64,000 bases of DNA, taken from the NCBI GenBank assembly GCA_038198775.1, contig JBBPZV010000043.1, forward strand, positions 62,001 through 126,000. The letters are read 5' to 3'. Made by a program: the position numbers and the translations under genes. The notes under the pieces are model-generated. The model did not search any database. It was not told where the DNA came from and worked only from the letters and a program-made list of their open reading frames with translations. Shown piece by piece: positions 26,128 through 35,020 of this stretch. How positions within the stretch are numbered: the stretch's first letter is position 1; each line of letters begins with the position of its first letter. The DNA is from JACCYJ01 sp038198775. Lineage in GTDB: Bacteria > Actinomycetota > Actinomycetes > Propionibacteriales > Nocardioidaceae.

Positions 26128-27026
26128 CTGGCCACCGCGAGCACGGCAACCACCAGGACCTGCACCAGCACCAGCGGCAACAGCACCAGCCAGCCGACCT
26201 CCGCAAGGCGGTCCGCGCGCACCGACGGCGCGTGCCGGCGCGCTGCCACCAGGACCGCGAGCAGCGCCAGCGTCTTTGTCAGCGACCACGCCCACGCGGG
26301 CAGCAGCGGCCCGTTGCCGCCACCGAGGAACAGCGTGGCCCCGAACGCGGCACCGGCGGCGAGCAGCGCGTAACGCCCGGCCAGCACCAGCAGCCGGTCC
26401 ACCCCGGAGAGCTCCTCCAGGACGCCGCCGGCCACGTCGCTCCCGGCCGGGTGCCCGAGCGGACCCCAGACGGAGAAGGCGACGACGCCGGTCAGGAACA
26501 CCAGGAGGGCCACCGGCATCGAGACCACGAACCACAGCGGTTGCTGGGCGCGGACCACGTCGGCGATCCGCAGGCTGCCGGCCGCGACGGCCGGGGTGGT
26601 GATCGCGAACATCAGCGGCAGCTCGTACGACAGCGCCTGGGCGAGGAAGCGATAGCCGCCGACCAGCGAGTGCACGCTGTTCGGCCCCCAGCCGGCCAGC
26701 CAGACCATCGCCCAGACCACGACGTCCATGGCGTTGAACCACACCACCCCCACGGAGAGGTCGGCCACCGTCCACCGCCCGAGCGGGACCACGACCACCA
26801 TCAGCAGTGCGACCACCAGCAGGCCGGCCCCGCCGATGCGCCACAGCGGCCGGTCGGCGGCGACGGTGCGGCGCCGGCGCTGCCGCACCAACCGAGCCAC
26901 CTCGACCAGCGGTGAGCAGCGCGCCGCCAGCACGCCGTCCAACCCGGCGCCTGCCCCGGCGACCGCGAACAGCACCAGCGCGGCCACCACAACCCAGCCC
27001 ACACCCACCTGGCCGACCTCACCCAT
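26124..27026 (-). CDS. nuoH: Complex I-like subunit H, degenerate quinone-site loops
   Basis: The 300-residue, roughly eight-helix protein is recognisable as NuoH by an early PLVEVARLVRQ segment, the SYELPLMFAIT helix near residue 155 and a later FGATLFLGG segment. The usual acidic ExExELxxGxxxEY loop that lines the quinone cavity is reduced to GVLEELSGVDRLLVLAGRY. This suggests that ordinary quinone chemistry is altered or lost. The ATG at 27026 overlaps the upstream fusion gene by 8 nt. Confidence 0.85.
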   Translation of the reverse strand: MGEVGQVGVGWVVVAALVLFAVAGAGAGLDGVLAARCSPLVEVARLVRQRRRRTVAADRPLWRIGGAGLLVVALLMVVVVPLGRWTVADLSVGVVWFNAMDVVVWAMVWLAGWGPNSVHSLVGGYRFLAQALSYELPLMFAITTPAVAAGSLRIADVVRAQQPLWFVVSMPVALLVFLTGVVAFSVWGPLGHPAGSDVAGGVLEELSGVDRLLVLAGRYALLAAGAAFGATLFLGGGNGPLLPAWAWSLTKTLALLAVLVAARRHAPSVRADRLAEVGWLVLLPLVLVQVLVVAVLAVAR

Positions 27027-28032
27027 GCGCGGACTCCCGAACCGAGACGACGGAGTCCGGCTCGTGCGCGGCCACGACCAGCCGGGCGGCGCCCAGGTCA
27101 AGACCGGCCACCAGGTCGGGCAGTGTCTCGGTCACCGAACCGGGCGGCGCGACCCTGGGATCGGTCTCCCGCTCGCCGCGGGCAGCGGCCGCGGCTTCGG
27201 CCAACCACCGCACCAGACGCCGGTGGACATCCCCCGGGGGCAGGTCCCGCAGCAGCCAGCGCAGCGAGACCGACCGCTCGACCCTGCGCCGCAGCCGGTC
27301 GAGGCGGGATGCGCAGTCCGACATCGGTGCACCGGTCAGCAGCTGGTCCCTGACGTGCCGCGCCGAGTCGGCGGCCGCGTCCCAACCTGCGACCGCCAGC
27401 AGCCGGTAGCTGGCGTCGCACCGCATCACCGCTCGGCGGCGGTCCCCGGCCGGTGCTCCCGTGGGGTCCTCCGGTTCCGCCGCCGGCAGCATCCGAGCCT
27501 GCGCCGCCACGACGACGTCGCCCTGGAGCCGGCAGTCGAGCCGAAGCCCCGCCGGCCAGTGCGGCAGCACCGGCCCCAGCGGGACGTGCAGCACGTCGAG
27601 GTCGACGCCGTCACGGTCTGGCCCCTCGCCGGCCAGCTGGATACCGGCCGGGGTCATCTCGTCCTCGTCGGCCGCGTTCACCGCGTACGACGTGCGGCTG
27701 CGGGCGTCCCGGCGCTGCGACCCGGCGTCGAGCAGCTCCGCGGCCAGGGAGTCCAGCAACGCGTCCGCGTTCGCCGGCGTCGTGAGCACCCCGCGGGCAC
27801 GCGGACCCGGGAGCTGCGCCCACACCCGGTCGGCGGCGCCCCGCAGCTCCGCTCCCGGCCGCCCGCAGACGACGAGGGCGTCGGCGTCGGCCGCTGACCT
27901 CGCCAGCCGCCAGGAACGGGCGAAGACCGCTTGTTCCAGCGACATCCGCACCGTGGGCCACTCCGGGACCGCGACGACCAGCAGGTGGACGCCTCGTACC
28001 GCGAGCCGTCCGACTGCCTCGCTCAGGCCCAT
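27019..28032 (-). CDS. Degenerate NuoB-NuoD-like fusion protein
   Basis: The 337-residue soluble protein occupies the slot of nuoB-C-D. Residues 1-85 follow the NuoB order: an MGLSEAV start, the ARSAADADALVVCGRP strand and AADRVWAQLPGPRARGV, which parallels the RRVYDQMPEPKWV helix of NuoB. None of the four iron-sulfur cysteines of NuoB is present; Cys56 is the only Cys there. Residues 150-175 (VPLGPVLPHWPAGLRLDCR) resemble the NuoD start GPQHP...LRL, and 213-320 resemble its helical core without the usual His/Asp quinone residues. This is recognition by eye; HHpred or a structure model would decide. It overlaps nuoA by 10 nt and nuoH by 8 nt, so it must be made with them. Confidence 0.6.
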   Translation of the reverse strand: MGLSEAVGRLAVRGVHLLVVAVPEWPTVRMSLEQAVFARSWRLARSAADADALVVCGRPGAELRGAADRVWAQLPGPRARGVLTTPANADALLDSLAAELLDAGSQRRDARSRTSYAVNAADEDEMTPAGIQLAGEGPDRDGVDLDVLHVPLGPVLPHWPAGLRLDCRLQGDVVVAAQARMLPAAEPEDPTGAPAGDRRRAVMRCDASYRLLAVAGWDAAADSARHVRDQLLTGAPMSDCASRLDRLRRRVERSVSLRWLLRDLPPGDVHRRLVRWLAEAAAAARGERETDPRVAPPGSVTETLPDLVAGLDLGAARLVVAAHEPDSVVSVRESAHG

Positions 28033-28373
28033 CGCAACGCGCCCTCGCGCCATGCCCACACCACCGCGAGCATCAGCAGACCGAGGAACCCGAACATCTC
28101 CACGACGGCCTCGGCTCCCACGTCGGCGACCACGACCGCCCAGGGGTACATGAACAGCATCTCGACGTCGAAGGCCAAGAAGACCAGCGAAAGCAGATAC
28201 CAACGAGCGTGGTAGCGCGACAGGGCGTGTTCGGTGGGCTCGTTGCCGGACAGGAACGGGAGGACCTCCAGCGGCTCCCGGTGGACACCGAGCACGAGGC
28301 CGGTCGCGTAGACGCCTCCGACCGCCCCGACTCCGACGCCGAGCATCGACAACAGCCCGAGGTAGGCCTCCAT
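28023..28373 (-). CDS. nuoA: Complex I-like subunit A
   Basis: The 116-residue, three-helix protein has the NuoA signature YHARWYLLSLVFLAFDVEMLF, including the FDVE acid pair, then YPWAV. The loop before it reads LSGNEPTEHALSR where standard NuoA has YECGxxP; the Cys of that quinone-gating loop is missing. Its ATG overlaps the copper ATPase stop by one base, joining the copper genes and the nuo-like genes in one transcript. Confidence 0.88.
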   Translation of the reverse strand: MEAYLGLLSMLGVGVGAVGGVYATGLVLGVHREPLEVLPFLSGNEPTEHALSRYHARWYLLSLVFLAFDVEMLFMYPWAVVVADVGAEAVVEMFGFLGLLMLAVVWAWREGALRWA

Positions 28374-30619
28374 CAGCGGCTCCCCCCGACGTCGGCCGGG
28401 TCCGAGCGCAGCGACACCGGCCGGAACCGGCGCAGCCGCAGACTGTTGGAGACCACGAAGACCGACGAGAACGCCATCGCGGCGCCGGCGATCAACGGGT
28501 TCAGCAGCCCGGAGACCGCCAGCGGCAGCGCGGCCACGTTGTAGCCGAAGGCCCAGACCAGGTTTCCCTTGATCGTTCGCAACGTCCGTCGGGACAGCGC
28601 GATGGCGTCCGCCGCCGTCCGCAGGTCTCCCCGGACCAGGGTCAGGTCGCTGGCTTCGATCGCGACCTGGGTGCCGGTTCCCATCGCGATACCGAGATCG
28701 GCCTGGGCCAGAGCCGGTGCGTCGTTGATGCCATCCCCCACCATGGCGACGACACAGCCACTGCGCTGAAGGCTGCGTACGGCTTCGACCTTCGCCGCCG
28801 GCAGCACCTCCGCGATCACCTCGGCGATGCCGACCTCGCCCGCAACGCTCGCGGCGGCACGCCGGTTGTCACCGGTCAGCAGCACGGGACGCAGGCCCAG
28901 TGACCTCAGCTCGGAGACGGCCTGCGCGCTGGTCGGCTTCACGGTGTCGGCGACCACGAGCAGACCGCGCGCGACCCCGTCCCAGCCGACGACGACTACG
29001 GTGTGGCCGGCCGACTCCGCCGCCTCCCGGTGCGGCTCCAGGTCCGCCGGGAGCGTGGCGGCACCAGCCCGCCATTGCGCCCGCCCGACGCTGACCCGAT
29101 GCCCAGCGACGACTCCGTCGACCCCCAGCCCCGAGGTGGCCAGGAACTGCCCGGCGGGAGGAAGGTCGCCGAACCTGTCGTGGGCGGCGGCCGCGACGGC
29201 GGCCGCGATCGGGTGCTCGGAGGCGACCTCGACCGCGCCGGCGAGCCGCAGCACCTCCGCGGCGCTCTCGCCCGCCGCCGGAACCACGTCGACCAGCCGC
29301 ATCCGGCCCTCGGTGACGGTGCCGGTCTTGTCGAGGACGATCGTGTCGACCCGCCGGGTCGACTCGAGGACCTGGGGGCCCTTGATGAGCACGCCTATCT
29401 GGGCGCCTCGTCCGGTGCCGACCAGCAGGGCGGTCGGGGTGGCCAGCCCGAGCGCGCAGGGGCAGGCGATGATCAGCACCGCCACCGCCGCACCGAACCC
29501 GACCTGCGGATCGGCACCGACGGCGAGCCAGCCCAGCAGCGTGAGCACGGCCAGAGCCATGACCACCGGCACGAAGATCGCCGAGACGCGGTCGGCGAGG
29601 CGCTGCACCGGCGCCTTCCCCGACTGCGCCTGCTCGACGAGCCGCGCCAGCTGCGCCAAGGAGGTCTCGGTCCCGACGCGGGTCGCGCGGACGACGAGCC
29701 GACCGCCGGCGTTCACCGCGGCCCCGACCACCGCGTCGCCCGGCGCGACCTCCACGGGCACGGGTTCACCGGTGAGCAGGCTGGTGTCGACCGCCGAGGA
29801 GCCCTCGACGACCTCCCCGTCCGTTGCGACCTTCTCCCCCGGTCGCACCACGAAGACGTCGCCCACAGCCAGCGCCTCGATCGGGATCCGCTGTTCGCGG
29901 CCGGACCGGAGCACTGCGACGTCCTTCGCTCCCAGCTCGAGCAGGGCGCGCAGCGCCGCGCCGGAGCGGCGCTTGGCGCGTGCCTCGAAGTAGCGCCCGG
30001 AGAGGATGAAGACCGTGACCGCCGAGGCCACCTCCAGGTAGATGTGGTCGGAGGCACCGGTCGAGGGGACGAGGTCCAGGCGCATGCGCATCCCGGCGGC
30101 CCCGGCATCCCCGAGGAACAGCGCGTACAGCGACCAGCCGTACGCCGCCAGCACACCGAGGCTGATCAGGCTGTCCATGGTGGCGCTCAGGTGCCGGGCG
30201 TTGGCCCAGGCGGCCCGGTGGAAGGGCAGGGCGCCCCAGGTCACCACTGGGGTGGCGAGGGCCAGCGAGAGCCACTGCCAGAAGTCGAACTGCAGGAAGG
30301 GGAGCATAGCCAGCAGCACCACCGGCACCGCGAGCACGACCGAGACCAGCAGTCGGCGACGGAGCTCGCGCGCCTCACCACCCGGGTCGGGCTCCCCCGG
30401 CGCGGTGACCGGCTGGGGGAGCCTCGCGGTATAGCCGGTGGCCTCGACAGTGGCGATGGCGTCCGCGACGCTGACGCCCGCAGGCAGCGTGAGGGTGGCC
30501 TTCTCGGTGGCGTAGTTGACGCTGGCGTCGACGCCGGGCAGGCGCTTCAGCTTCTTCTCTATCCGGGCGGCGCACGAGGCGCAGGTCATGCCGCCGATCT
30601 GCAGGTCGACGGTGCTCAT
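28373..30619 (-). CDS. copA: Copper(I)-exporting P1B-type ATPase
   Basis: The 748-residue pump has an N-terminal heavy-metal domain with GMTCASC (Cys13, Cys16), a phosphorylation motif DKTGT near 428, the membrane CPC in CPCALGLATP near 384, and GDGINDAPAL near 624. YN in the seventh helix and MAFSS in the eighth are the ligands typical of Cu(I) pumps. It exports cytosolic Cu(I). The ATG at 30619 overlaps the copZ stop by 4 nt. The downstream gene is nuoA, coupled by TGATG. Confidence 0.95.
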   Translation of the reverse strand: MSTVDLQIGGMTCASCAARIEKKLKRLPGVDASVNYATEKATLTLPAGVSVADAIATVEATGYTARLPQPVTAPGEPDPGGEARELRRRLLVSVVLAVPVVLLAMLPFLQFDFWQWLSLALATPVVTWGALPFHRAAWANARHLSATMDSLISLGVLAAYGWSLYALFLGDAGAAGMRMRLDLVPSTGASDHIYLEVASAVTVFILSGRYFEARAKRRSGAALRALLELGAKDVAVLRSGREQRIPIEALAVGDVFVVRPGEKVATDGEVVEGSSAVDTSLLTGEPVPVEVAPGDAVVGAAVNAGGRLVVRATRVGTETSLAQLARLVEQAQSGKAPVQRLADRVSAIFVPVVMALAVLTLLGWLAVGADPQVGFGAAVAVLIIACPCALGLATPTALLVGTGRGAQIGVLIKGPQVLESTRRVDTIVLDKTGTVTEGRMRLVDVVPAAGESAAEVLRLAGAVEVASEHPIAAAVAAAAHDRFGDLPPAGQFLATSGLGVDGVVAGHRVSVGRAQWRAGAATLPADLEPHREAAESAGHTVVVVGWDGVARGLLVVADTVKPTSAQAVSELRSLGLRPVLLTGDNRRAAASVAGEVGIAEVIAEVLPAAKVEAVRSLQRSGCVVAMVGDGINDAPALAQADLGIAMGTGTQVAIEASDLTLVRGDLRTAADAIALSRRTLRTIKGNLVWAFGYNVAALPLAVSGLLNPLIAGAAMAFSSVFVVSNSLRLRRFRPVSLRSDPADVGGSR

Positions 30620-30831
30620 GCCAGCTGATAACCCGCCTCTTCGACGGCGTCGCCCACGACCTCTCGGTCCAAAGGCGCCTGGCTGCTCACGCGCACCGTG
30701 GACGCCGCGTCCACGACGAGATCCACGTGGACGGCGAGGACACCCTCGATCGCCGAAAGCTCCCCCACGACGGCGTTGACGCAGTGGCTGCAGGTCATGC
30801 CGTCGACGGCGTACGTCGTGGTGATGGACAC
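30616..30831 (-). CDS. copZ: Copper chaperone (heavy-metal-associated domain)
   Basis: The 71-residue ferredoxin-like HMA protein has the metal loop GMTCSHC at residues 11-17. It carries Cu(I) in the cytosol to CopA. A GTG start follows a GAGGAG ribosome site, and the stop overlaps the copA start. It is 12 bp after csoR, completing a classic csoR-copZ-copA set. Confidence 0.93.
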   Translation of the reverse strand: MSITTTYAVDGMTCSHCVNAVVGELSAIEGVLAVHVDLVVDAASTVRVSSQAPLDREVVGDAVEEAGYQLA

Positions 30832-30843
30832 GAAATGCTCCTC

Positions 30844-31125
30844 TCAGGACCGGACCAGGCGGGCAATGGCCTGCTGGGCCTCTCGTACCTTGACGTCGGC
30901 CTCCGCACCACCCTTGGCGGCTGCCGCCACCACGCAGTGCGCCAGGTGGGCGTCGAGCAGGCTGAGCGAGAAGGACTGCAGCGCTCGGGTGGCGGCGGAG
31001 ACCTGCGTCAAGATGTCGATGCAGTAGTCGTCGGCCTCCACCATCCGCTGCAGGCCACGCACCTGTCCCTCGATGCGACGGAGCCGGGCCAGGTGTGCCT
31101 GGCGGTCTTCGCTGTAGCCCTGCAC
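30844..31125 (-). CDS. csoR: CsoR-type copper-sensing repressor
   Basis: The 93-residue all-helical repressor has the Cu(I) ligand triad Cys35, His60 and Cys64 (DDYCIDIL; AHLAHC), matching the Cys36-His61-Cys65 set of mycobacterial CsoR. It should release DNA on binding Cu(I) and so induce copZ, copA and possibly the whole nuo-like run. The GTG at 31125 is preferred over the more upstream ATG because an AGGAGG ribosome site sits 4 nt before it. Confidence 0.93.
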   Translation of the reverse strand: MQGYSEDRQAHLARLRRIEGQVRGLQRMVEADDYCIDILTQVSAATRALQSFSLSLLDAHLAHCVVAAAAKGGAEADVKVREAQQAIARLVRS

Positions 31126-31140
31126 GGCGCCTCCTACACT

Positions 31141-31163
31141 TACGGTACCCCTGTACGGTACAG
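31141..31163. promoter_or_regulatory. Putative CsoR operator
   Basis: Immediately upstream of csoR lies a dyad CTGTAC-G-GTACAG (31151-31163). An overlapping direct repeat TACGGTAC occurs at 31141 and 31154. The symmetric GTAC-rich design and position suit a CsoR or promoter-overlapping operator; the exact match to known CsoR boxes is only partial. Confidence 0.5.
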
Positions 31164-31225
31164 GCACACCCCCCCTGCCCAGCATCCGTTCCCATGAGCC
31201 CGCCCTACGGCAGTGTCCGCCCCCG

Positions 31226-32083
31226 TCAGGTCCGGGCTCTCACCTGGATGCGGTCCTCGACGGTGCGAACGTCGTAGCCGGGCTGCGGCGCGGTCGCGGG
31301 TCCCCTGGCGACGCTGCCGTCTCGGAGGCGGAACGTGCTGCCGTGCCACGGACAGACCACGCAACCCTCGCGGAGCTCCCCCTCGTCGAGTGGTCCTTCG
31401 TAGTGGCTGCACACGGCGTGCAGCGCGTAGAGCTCACCCTCGGTGTGCGCCAGCAGGATCGGCTCGCCGCCGACATCGGCGCGCAGCAGCTGCCCCTCCG
31501 ACAGGTCTGTCGCCGCGGCGGCGTCCGTCCAGTCGAGTGGTGCCTTGTCCACACCGTAGTTGCGGTTCACCCCGACGGCCTCGCTGTAGCTCAGGTGGCC
31601 ACCCAGGTAGCCGCCCAACGAGACCGTGGTGGCGCCGAGCAGCGCCAGCCGCCTCCCCCGCCGGTGGTCACCGCGGGCGCGCGCGAGCCAGCTGGCGCTG
31701 TACAGCAGCGTGCTGGCGACGTTGAACGCGGCGTGCGCCAGACCGACCCGTTTGGGCTGGCGGTCCAGACCCAGCTCCGACCAGTCCGCCAGCCCCGCAG
31801 CTGCGGTTGCCGGGACGCTGAGAATCCCCGCCCCCACGAGTCGCTGCGCCGCCTCGCGAGCTCCCGGGCCGCCCAGGTAGTCCAGCAGCGAGGCCCCCGA
31901 CCAGAGCCCGATCGGCATCGTGACCAGCAGCGGGTGGACCGGATGGCCGAGCCAGCGCCCGTGAAGGGCATCCTTGACCGGTCCCCGCGGCACCACGGCC
32001 GTCACGACCCCCGCGACCGCGTCGACTGCCGGGTCAAGGGCTTGCGCCTGCTCCAGCCTGCCGGTCAGCTTCGACCACAACAT
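31226..32083 (-). CDS. DUF2231 membrane protein with C-terminal Rieske domain
   Basis: The 285-residue protein has a DUF2231-type membrane part (about 40-165, GHPVHPLLVTMPIGLW) followed by a Rieske [2Fe-2S] domain. Its ligands are CSH near 224 and CPWHG near 243. It is likely an electron-transfer protein at the inner face of the membrane. It is transcribed in the same direction as, and just downstream of, the copper/nuo-like operon start, but in a separate unit. No oxygenase partner is seen. Confidence 0.87.
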   Translation of the reverse strand: MLWSKLTGRLEQAQALDPAVDAVAGVVTAVVPRGPVKDALHGRWLGHPVHPLLVTMPIGLWSGASLLDYLGGPGAREAAQRLVGAGILSVPATAAAGLADWSELGLDRQPKRVGLAHAAFNVASTLLYSASWLARARGDHRRGRRLALLGATTVSLGGYLGGHLSYSEAVGVNRNYGVDKAPLDWTDAAAATDLSEGQLLRADVGGEPILLAHTEGELYALHAVCSHYEGPLDEGELREGCVVCPWHGSTFRLRDGSVARGPATAPQPGYDVRTVEDRIQVRART

Positions 32084-32159
32084 CGGTGCTCCTCGACGCT
32101 CGTTGGGATTGGGCCGTCGTACCCTGCGGTCACCGGTCTAACCCACGTCAGGCCGGGTC

Positions 32160-33854
32160 TTAGTGCGGGCGGAAGGTCGCCGCGGCGGTCTGGAACACGG
32201 GCCGGCTGGCGCTCTCCCAGGTGGCGTCCGGGCCGGACATGTACAGCGCGAAGCCTCGCGGGTCGGTGACGATTCCTCGGTTGAGCACGTGGATGGTGCC
32301 ACCCGGGGCCTGCCAGGTGAACTCCCAGTCGGCCGCCGGATACCGGTAGTCGACCGGTGCGATGCTGATGCGCTGGTAGCCGGGCAGCCGCGCGGCGACC
32401 GCCGGTTCCGCGTCGAGCCAGGCCTGCTCGGCACTGGGTTCGGCCTGCGGCTGCTGGTCGACCCGCAGGAACTGGGTGCCGTCCGGTGACACGTAGTCCA
32501 CCCGGGTGGGTGCCGCCAGTCGGCGGGTCCATCCGTCGGGTACGGCGACGGTGAAGCCGAGCGGGTCGTGCACTCGCTGGTAGCCCGCCGGGACCCCGCG
32601 ACCGGGACGGGCCTCCGGCGCTGCCGGTGAGGTGCTGGCTGGCGGAGACGGTGAGGCAGAGGCAGAGGGGTTGCTGGCCGACGGGCGGCGGGTAGGGGCC
32701 CGACCCGGGTTGCCCTGCCCCGTCGCGCCGGTGCCGGACGTCGAACCGCTGCGCTGGGTGGCCGTCGTCGAGCCCGGGTCACCTCCGCCGAGCTGGCCGG
32801 CGAGGACGAGACCCCCTCCTAGCAGCACCACCACGGCTGCCAGCAGCAGCAGCGGTCGTCCCAGCTGGCGCTCGGGCGTCTCGGGCGCCGCCACGAAGAA
32901 GTCCTCGAGCTGCGACGGCGGCGCCACCGGCGCCATCACCGGGGCGACCGGGAGGTGGATCGTCGTGGTGTCCCCGTCGGGCGCCGGGACGACCAACGGA
33001 GGCGGCGGTGCGGTCACCGCCTGCATCAGCAACTGCCGGGCCGGGCGGCTGCGAAGTCGGCGGTCGGGCTCCTTGTCCAGCAGTCCGAGCAGCACGCTGC
33101 GCAGCGGCCCTTCGACGTGTGGAGGCGGGACCTCGTCGGCGAGGACGGCGGTGATGGTTCCCATCGTCGTCTCGGCGCGAAACGGCGGTCTCGCCTCCAG
33201 TGCCGCGTACAGCGTCGCCCCCAGCGACCACAGGTCCGCCGGTGGCCCGATGTGCTTGGCGCGCAACCGCTCCGGCGACATGTAGGTGGGCGACCCGACC
33301 AGGAGCCCGGTACTCGTCAACGTGACGTCGCTCTCGCTGGTGGCGATCCCGAAGTCGGTGAGCACCACCCGGTCCCCGTCGAGCAGCACGTTGCTGGGTT
33401 TGACATCACGGTGCAGCACGCCGGCTGCATGCGCGGCCTCGAGCGCGTCGATCAGGGCCACCCCGATCGCCGCCGCCCGTCCCGGCTCGACGGGGCCGTC
33501 CGCATCGATGACCTGCGCGAGGCTGGGCGCCGCTACCAGCTCCATCACGATGCACGGCTGTCCGTCGGCCGACACCACGTCGTAGACGGTGACGATCGCG
33601 GGATGGCTGAGGCGGGCGGTCAGACGCGCCTCCCGCATGGTGCGTTCGCAGCGGATGTCACGCTCCTCCGGTGAGATGCCGGGCGGGAACCGCACCTGCT
33701 TGACCGCGACTGGACGGCCGAGCGTCTCGTCGCGAGCCTGCCAGACCTCACCCATTCCGCCACGCCCGAGCAGCCGCTCGAGCCGGTAGCGGCCGGCGAG
33801 CAGCCGAGCCTCCTCCGCCACCCCGTCGTCGTACCCGTTTCCCGGGGTGGTCAC
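32160..33854 (-). CDS. Transmembrane Ser/Thr protein kinase
   Basis: The 564-residue PknB-like kinase has a glycine loop LGRGGMGEVW (29-38), Lys52, HRD at 148-150 and DFG at 167-169, then a Pro-rich linker. One helix spans 333-353, followed by a Ser/Thr/Pro-rich spacer and a ~130-residue extracytoplasmic domain of unknown fold, not PASTA. It presumably senses an external cue and phosphorylates cytosolic targets. The GTG at 33854 overlaps the esterase stop by 4 nt (GTGA), so kinase and esterase are translationally coupled. Confidence 0.9.
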   Translation of the reverse strand: MTTPGNGYDDGVAEEARLLAGRYRLERLLGRGGMGEVWQARDETLGRPVAVKQVRFPPGISPEERDIRCERTMREARLTARLSHPAIVTVYDVVSADGQPCIVMELVAAPSLAQVIDADGPVEPGRAAAIGVALIDALEAAHAAGVLHRDVKPSNVLLDGDRVVLTDFGIATSESDVTLTSTGLLVGSPTYMSPERLRAKHIGPPADLWSLGATLYAALEARPPFRAETTMGTITAVLADEVPPPHVEGPLRSVLLGLLDKEPDRRLRSRPARQLLMQAVTAPPPPLVVPAPDGDTTTIHLPVAPVMAPVAPPSQLEDFFVAAPETPERQLGRPLLLLAAVVVLLGGGLVLAGQLGGGDPGSTTATQRSGSTSGTGATGQGNPGRAPTRRPSASNPSASASPSPPASTSPAAPEARPGRGVPAGYQRVHDPLGFTVAVPDGWTRRLAAPTRVDYVSPDGTQFLRVDQQPQAEPSAEQAWLDAEPAVAARLPGYQRISIAPVDYRYPAADWEFTWQAPGGTIHVLNRGIVTDPRGFALYMSGPDATWESASRPVFQTAAATFRPH

Positions 33855-35020
33855 TCGTAGACGAGCTTGTGCGGGCCGGGGTAGACGTACGACAGCGCAT
33901 CGCGGAGCCGGTCGCGCCAGTTCTCCCAGCTGTGACCGTCGCGAGCCTCCACGAACGCGACGTCCATGCCGGCTGCGCGCAGCGTCAACACCATGGACCT
34001 GTTGGGGACGATCAGGGGCTCGTAGACGCCGCACGACACGAACACCCGGTCGGCCACCCGGCGCGGGCGGGCTCGGTAGCGGTTGACGAACCTCACCACC
34101 GGGTCGAACGCCGGCCCGCCGCCGTGGTCGGTGGGAATGTCGGTGAACACGAACGACCCCGACATCAACACCATCGACCCGTACGTCTGCGGCGACCGGT
34201 TGGCGGTGGCCAGCGACGCGACCGCGCCGAAGCTGGAACCCAGCAGGCAGCGCCCCGAGCGTTGCCCGGCCAGCGGCAGACTTGCCTCCAGGCTGGGGAC
34301 CAGCTCGGTGGTCACGAAGCGCGAGTGGGCGGTGGAGTTGGCGTACTCCACGAGCCGGTCCCCCGGGTGCACGAAGGCGACGATCGTCTCCGCGACGTCG
34401 AACCGGTGGATCAGGTTGTCGAGGACGACCTTGAACGCCGCATACTGCAGGAAGTCCCCGCCGTCATGGACGATCAGCAGCGGGTACGTCGTCGTGCGCC
34501 GGAACCGGGCCGGGAGATACAGGGTCACCGGGCAGTCGCGGCCGAGGAAGCGGCTGGCCAAGCTGATCTCGGTGAGCTCCCCGGCCCGGGCGTCCGGGTC
34601 CGGCTCGGTCCACTCGGGGGTCAGATAGCCGTGGCCGAAGCACACCGACGAGCTGCCCACAGGGCTGTGCGAACGGTGCGGGTTCAGCGGGTCGTTGACC
34701 TGCACGACCTGCTCGCCGCGACGGATCTGGAGCTGGTACTCGATCCTGGACCCCTCAGGGAGCTCGAGCACGAGGTGCCACAGGTCGGTGCCGCGGAGCT
34801 GGCGCAGCGGCATCCGGCTCGGCAGCCCCACGATCCGATGCAGGAGGTGCACCTCGTCGGCTTCCCCCCGGAACACGAAGGTGCACCGGGTGCCTTCGAT
34901 GATCGGCACCTCGTGCCCGGTGATGAAGTCGTCGACCGCGTCGGGGCCCACCGGCAGCCGCTCCTTGAGCCGGTTGATGGCCAGCCGACCGGCGGAGGGG
35001 GGAAGCGAGCGGGTCGTCAC
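33851..35020 (-). CDS. Enterochelin-esterase-type alpha/beta hydrolase
   Basis: The 389-residue protein has an N-terminal immunoglobulin-like domain (about 35-140), as in Fes-type esterases. The esterase-D-like hydrolase domain carries nucleophile motif LLGSSFGAVAS near 260, an acid region and a final His in DGHSWENWRDRL. It probably cleaves an ester; a siderophore substrate cannot be concluded, as no siderophore genes are near. The GTG start at 35020 overlaps the upstream stop by 4 nt. It is the middle gene of an operon with an S51-like protein and a kinase. Confidence 0.82.
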   Translation of the reverse strand: MTTRSLPPSAGRLAINRLKERLPVGPDAVDDFITGHEVPIIEGTRCTFVFRGEADEVHLLHRIVGLPSRMPLRQLRGTDLWHLVLELPEGSRIEYQLQIRRGEQVVQVNDPLNPHRSHSPVGSSSVCFGHGYLTPEWTEPDPDARAGELTEISLASRFLGRDCPVTLYLPARFRRTTTYPLLIVHDGGDFLQYAAFKVVLDNLIHRFDVAETIVAFVHPGDRLVEYANSTAHSRFVTTELVPSLEASLPLAGQRSGRCLLGSSFGAVASLATANRSPQTYGSMVLMSGSFVFTDIPTDHGGGPAFDPVVRFVNRYRARPRRVADRVFVSCGVYEPLIVPNRSMVLTLRAAGMDVAFVEARDGHSWENWRDRLRDALSYVYPGPHKLVYE

